From NCBI GenBank assembly GCA_002407925.1, contig DHPN01000030.1:1-64000 (forward strand): 64,000 bases of DNA, read 5' to 3'. Position numbers and translations under genes: made by a program. Shown in pieces: positions 63,546 to 64,000 of the stretch. Each line of letters starts with the position of its first letter. Positions within the stretch are counted from its first letter, which is position 1. The notes under the pieces are model-generated. The model saw only the letters and a program-made list of their open reading frames with translations, was not told where the DNA came from and did no database searches. This DNA is from Atopobiaceae bacterium UBA5363 (lineage in GTDB: Bacteria; Actinomycetota; Coriobacteriia; Coriobacteriales; Atopobiaceae).

Positions 63546-64000
63546 TCAATTGTTGCCAAAAATCTGATTCGCTGCGGCGCTCATATCAATTCCCGTCGCC
63601 TTTTCCTCGTCAGTCCCAATGCCCTTCTTCTTGCCGATGATACGAACCAGAGCGTACGGGACGATGATCGAGATCAGCATGCATATGGCGAAATAGCCCA
63701 TATATTGAGGTTGAATGGAGAGGATGCCCGGAAGACCGCCAACGCCTATCGCGTTTGCCGTGGTTCCCGTCGCCGTGCAAAGCATGGCGGCGCAGGCAGA
63801 CCCTATCATTGCAGAGTAGAAGGGGAACATGTACTTAAGGTTGACGCCAAACATCGCCGGCTCAGTTACGCCAAGATAGCAGGAGATGTATGCGGGGATA
63901 TTGACCTGCTGAGCCCTTTCGTTTTTCTTCTGCAGGTGGCTCATGGCCAAAACAGCCGAGCCTTGGGCGATATTGGAAAGCGCGATCATAGGCCAAAGCA
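63546..64000 (-). CDS. treP: PTS trehalose-type EIIC C-terminal part (runs off the window)
   Basis: The last ~150 residues of a PTS glucose-superfamily EIIC domain: QVNIPAYISCYLGVTEPAMFG (substrate motif), three membrane helices with GVGGLPGILS, and a short hydrophilic end. The 5' part lies beyond the window. It precedes treC in the leftward direction by 49 bp, so the pair should import trehalose as its phosphate and hydrolyse it. Confidence 0.85.
   Translation of the reverse strand, partial: LWPMIALSNIAQGSAVLAMSHLQKKNERAQQVNIPAYISCYLGVTEPAMFGVNLKYMFPFYSAMIGSACAAMLCTATGTTANAIGVGGLPGILSIQPQYMGYFAICMLISIIVPYALVRIIGKKKGIGTDEEKATGIDMSAAANQIFGNN

Overview
The window looks like chromosomal DNA of an actinobacterium, most likely class Coriobacteriia (inference from gene content and order; no species call is possible from sequence alone). 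Pointers are a GarA-like FHA gene followed directly by a MerR gene, a Gram-positive LexA box (GAAC-N4-GTTC) at lexA and recA, RNase Y together with RNase J, a SpoVS homologue outside any sporulation locus, and a trehalose PTS/hydrolase pair. Coding density is high and most genes sit in tight, often 1-4 bp overlapping, operons.

Region 1 (1-2600) is accessory: the 3' end of a tRNA and its terminator, an XRE repressor divergent from a two-TM secreted/surface protein, then a broken tyrosine integrase. It reads as a decayed integrated element next to a tRNA. Region 2 (2730-9176) is metabolic: a MetE-like methyltransferase convergent with a PLP trans-sulfuration-type enzyme, an SPFH protein with an Arc-type partner behind a perfect palindrome, an aldo/keto reductase, the remains of an ABC exporter, and a tartrate/D-malate dehydrogenase. 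Region 3 (9390-19016) has a diguanylate cyclase, glyoxalase I, a pseudo-esterase with a coiled-coil tail, a PgsA-like enzyme coupled to a GcvT-like protein, RidA, GarA-like FHA, MerR, Apt, an NlpC/P60 hydrolase and a ClC transporter.

Region 4 (19176-23965) is TrxB, two NCS2 nucleobase permeases, Dut and NrdR. Region 5 (24107-35051) is an SOS and RNA-modification block: a LysM protein divergent from lexA across LexA boxes, then a long leftward array recA-recX-rny-GHKL ATPase-spoVS-miaB-miaA-hflX. Region 6 (35290-46594) continues leftward: pnp, rnjA, ftsK, a RodZ-like protein, rimO, pgsA, pncC. Region 7 (46725-55164) holds rpsO, a macrodomain gene and the dnaJ-mtaB-phoH-ybeY-dgkA-era-recO operon, preceded by a second, membrane-anchored DnaJ.

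Region 8 (55463-64000) is catabolic: IclR regulator, an aldehyde dehydrogenase and a FIST-domain protein divergent from a DUF969-DUF979-pyroglutamyl peptidase operon (5-oxoproline metabolism), then trehalose-6-phosphate hydrolase and the end of a trehalose PTS permease running off the window.

No rRNA, CRISPR array or intact insertion sequence was seen. The most interesting unexplained items are the GHKL ATPase between rny and spoVS, the FIST/ALDH/5-oxoproline locus, the esterase that has lost its serine, the terminator-ended structured gap between rnjA and pnp, and the SPFH-Arc operator.
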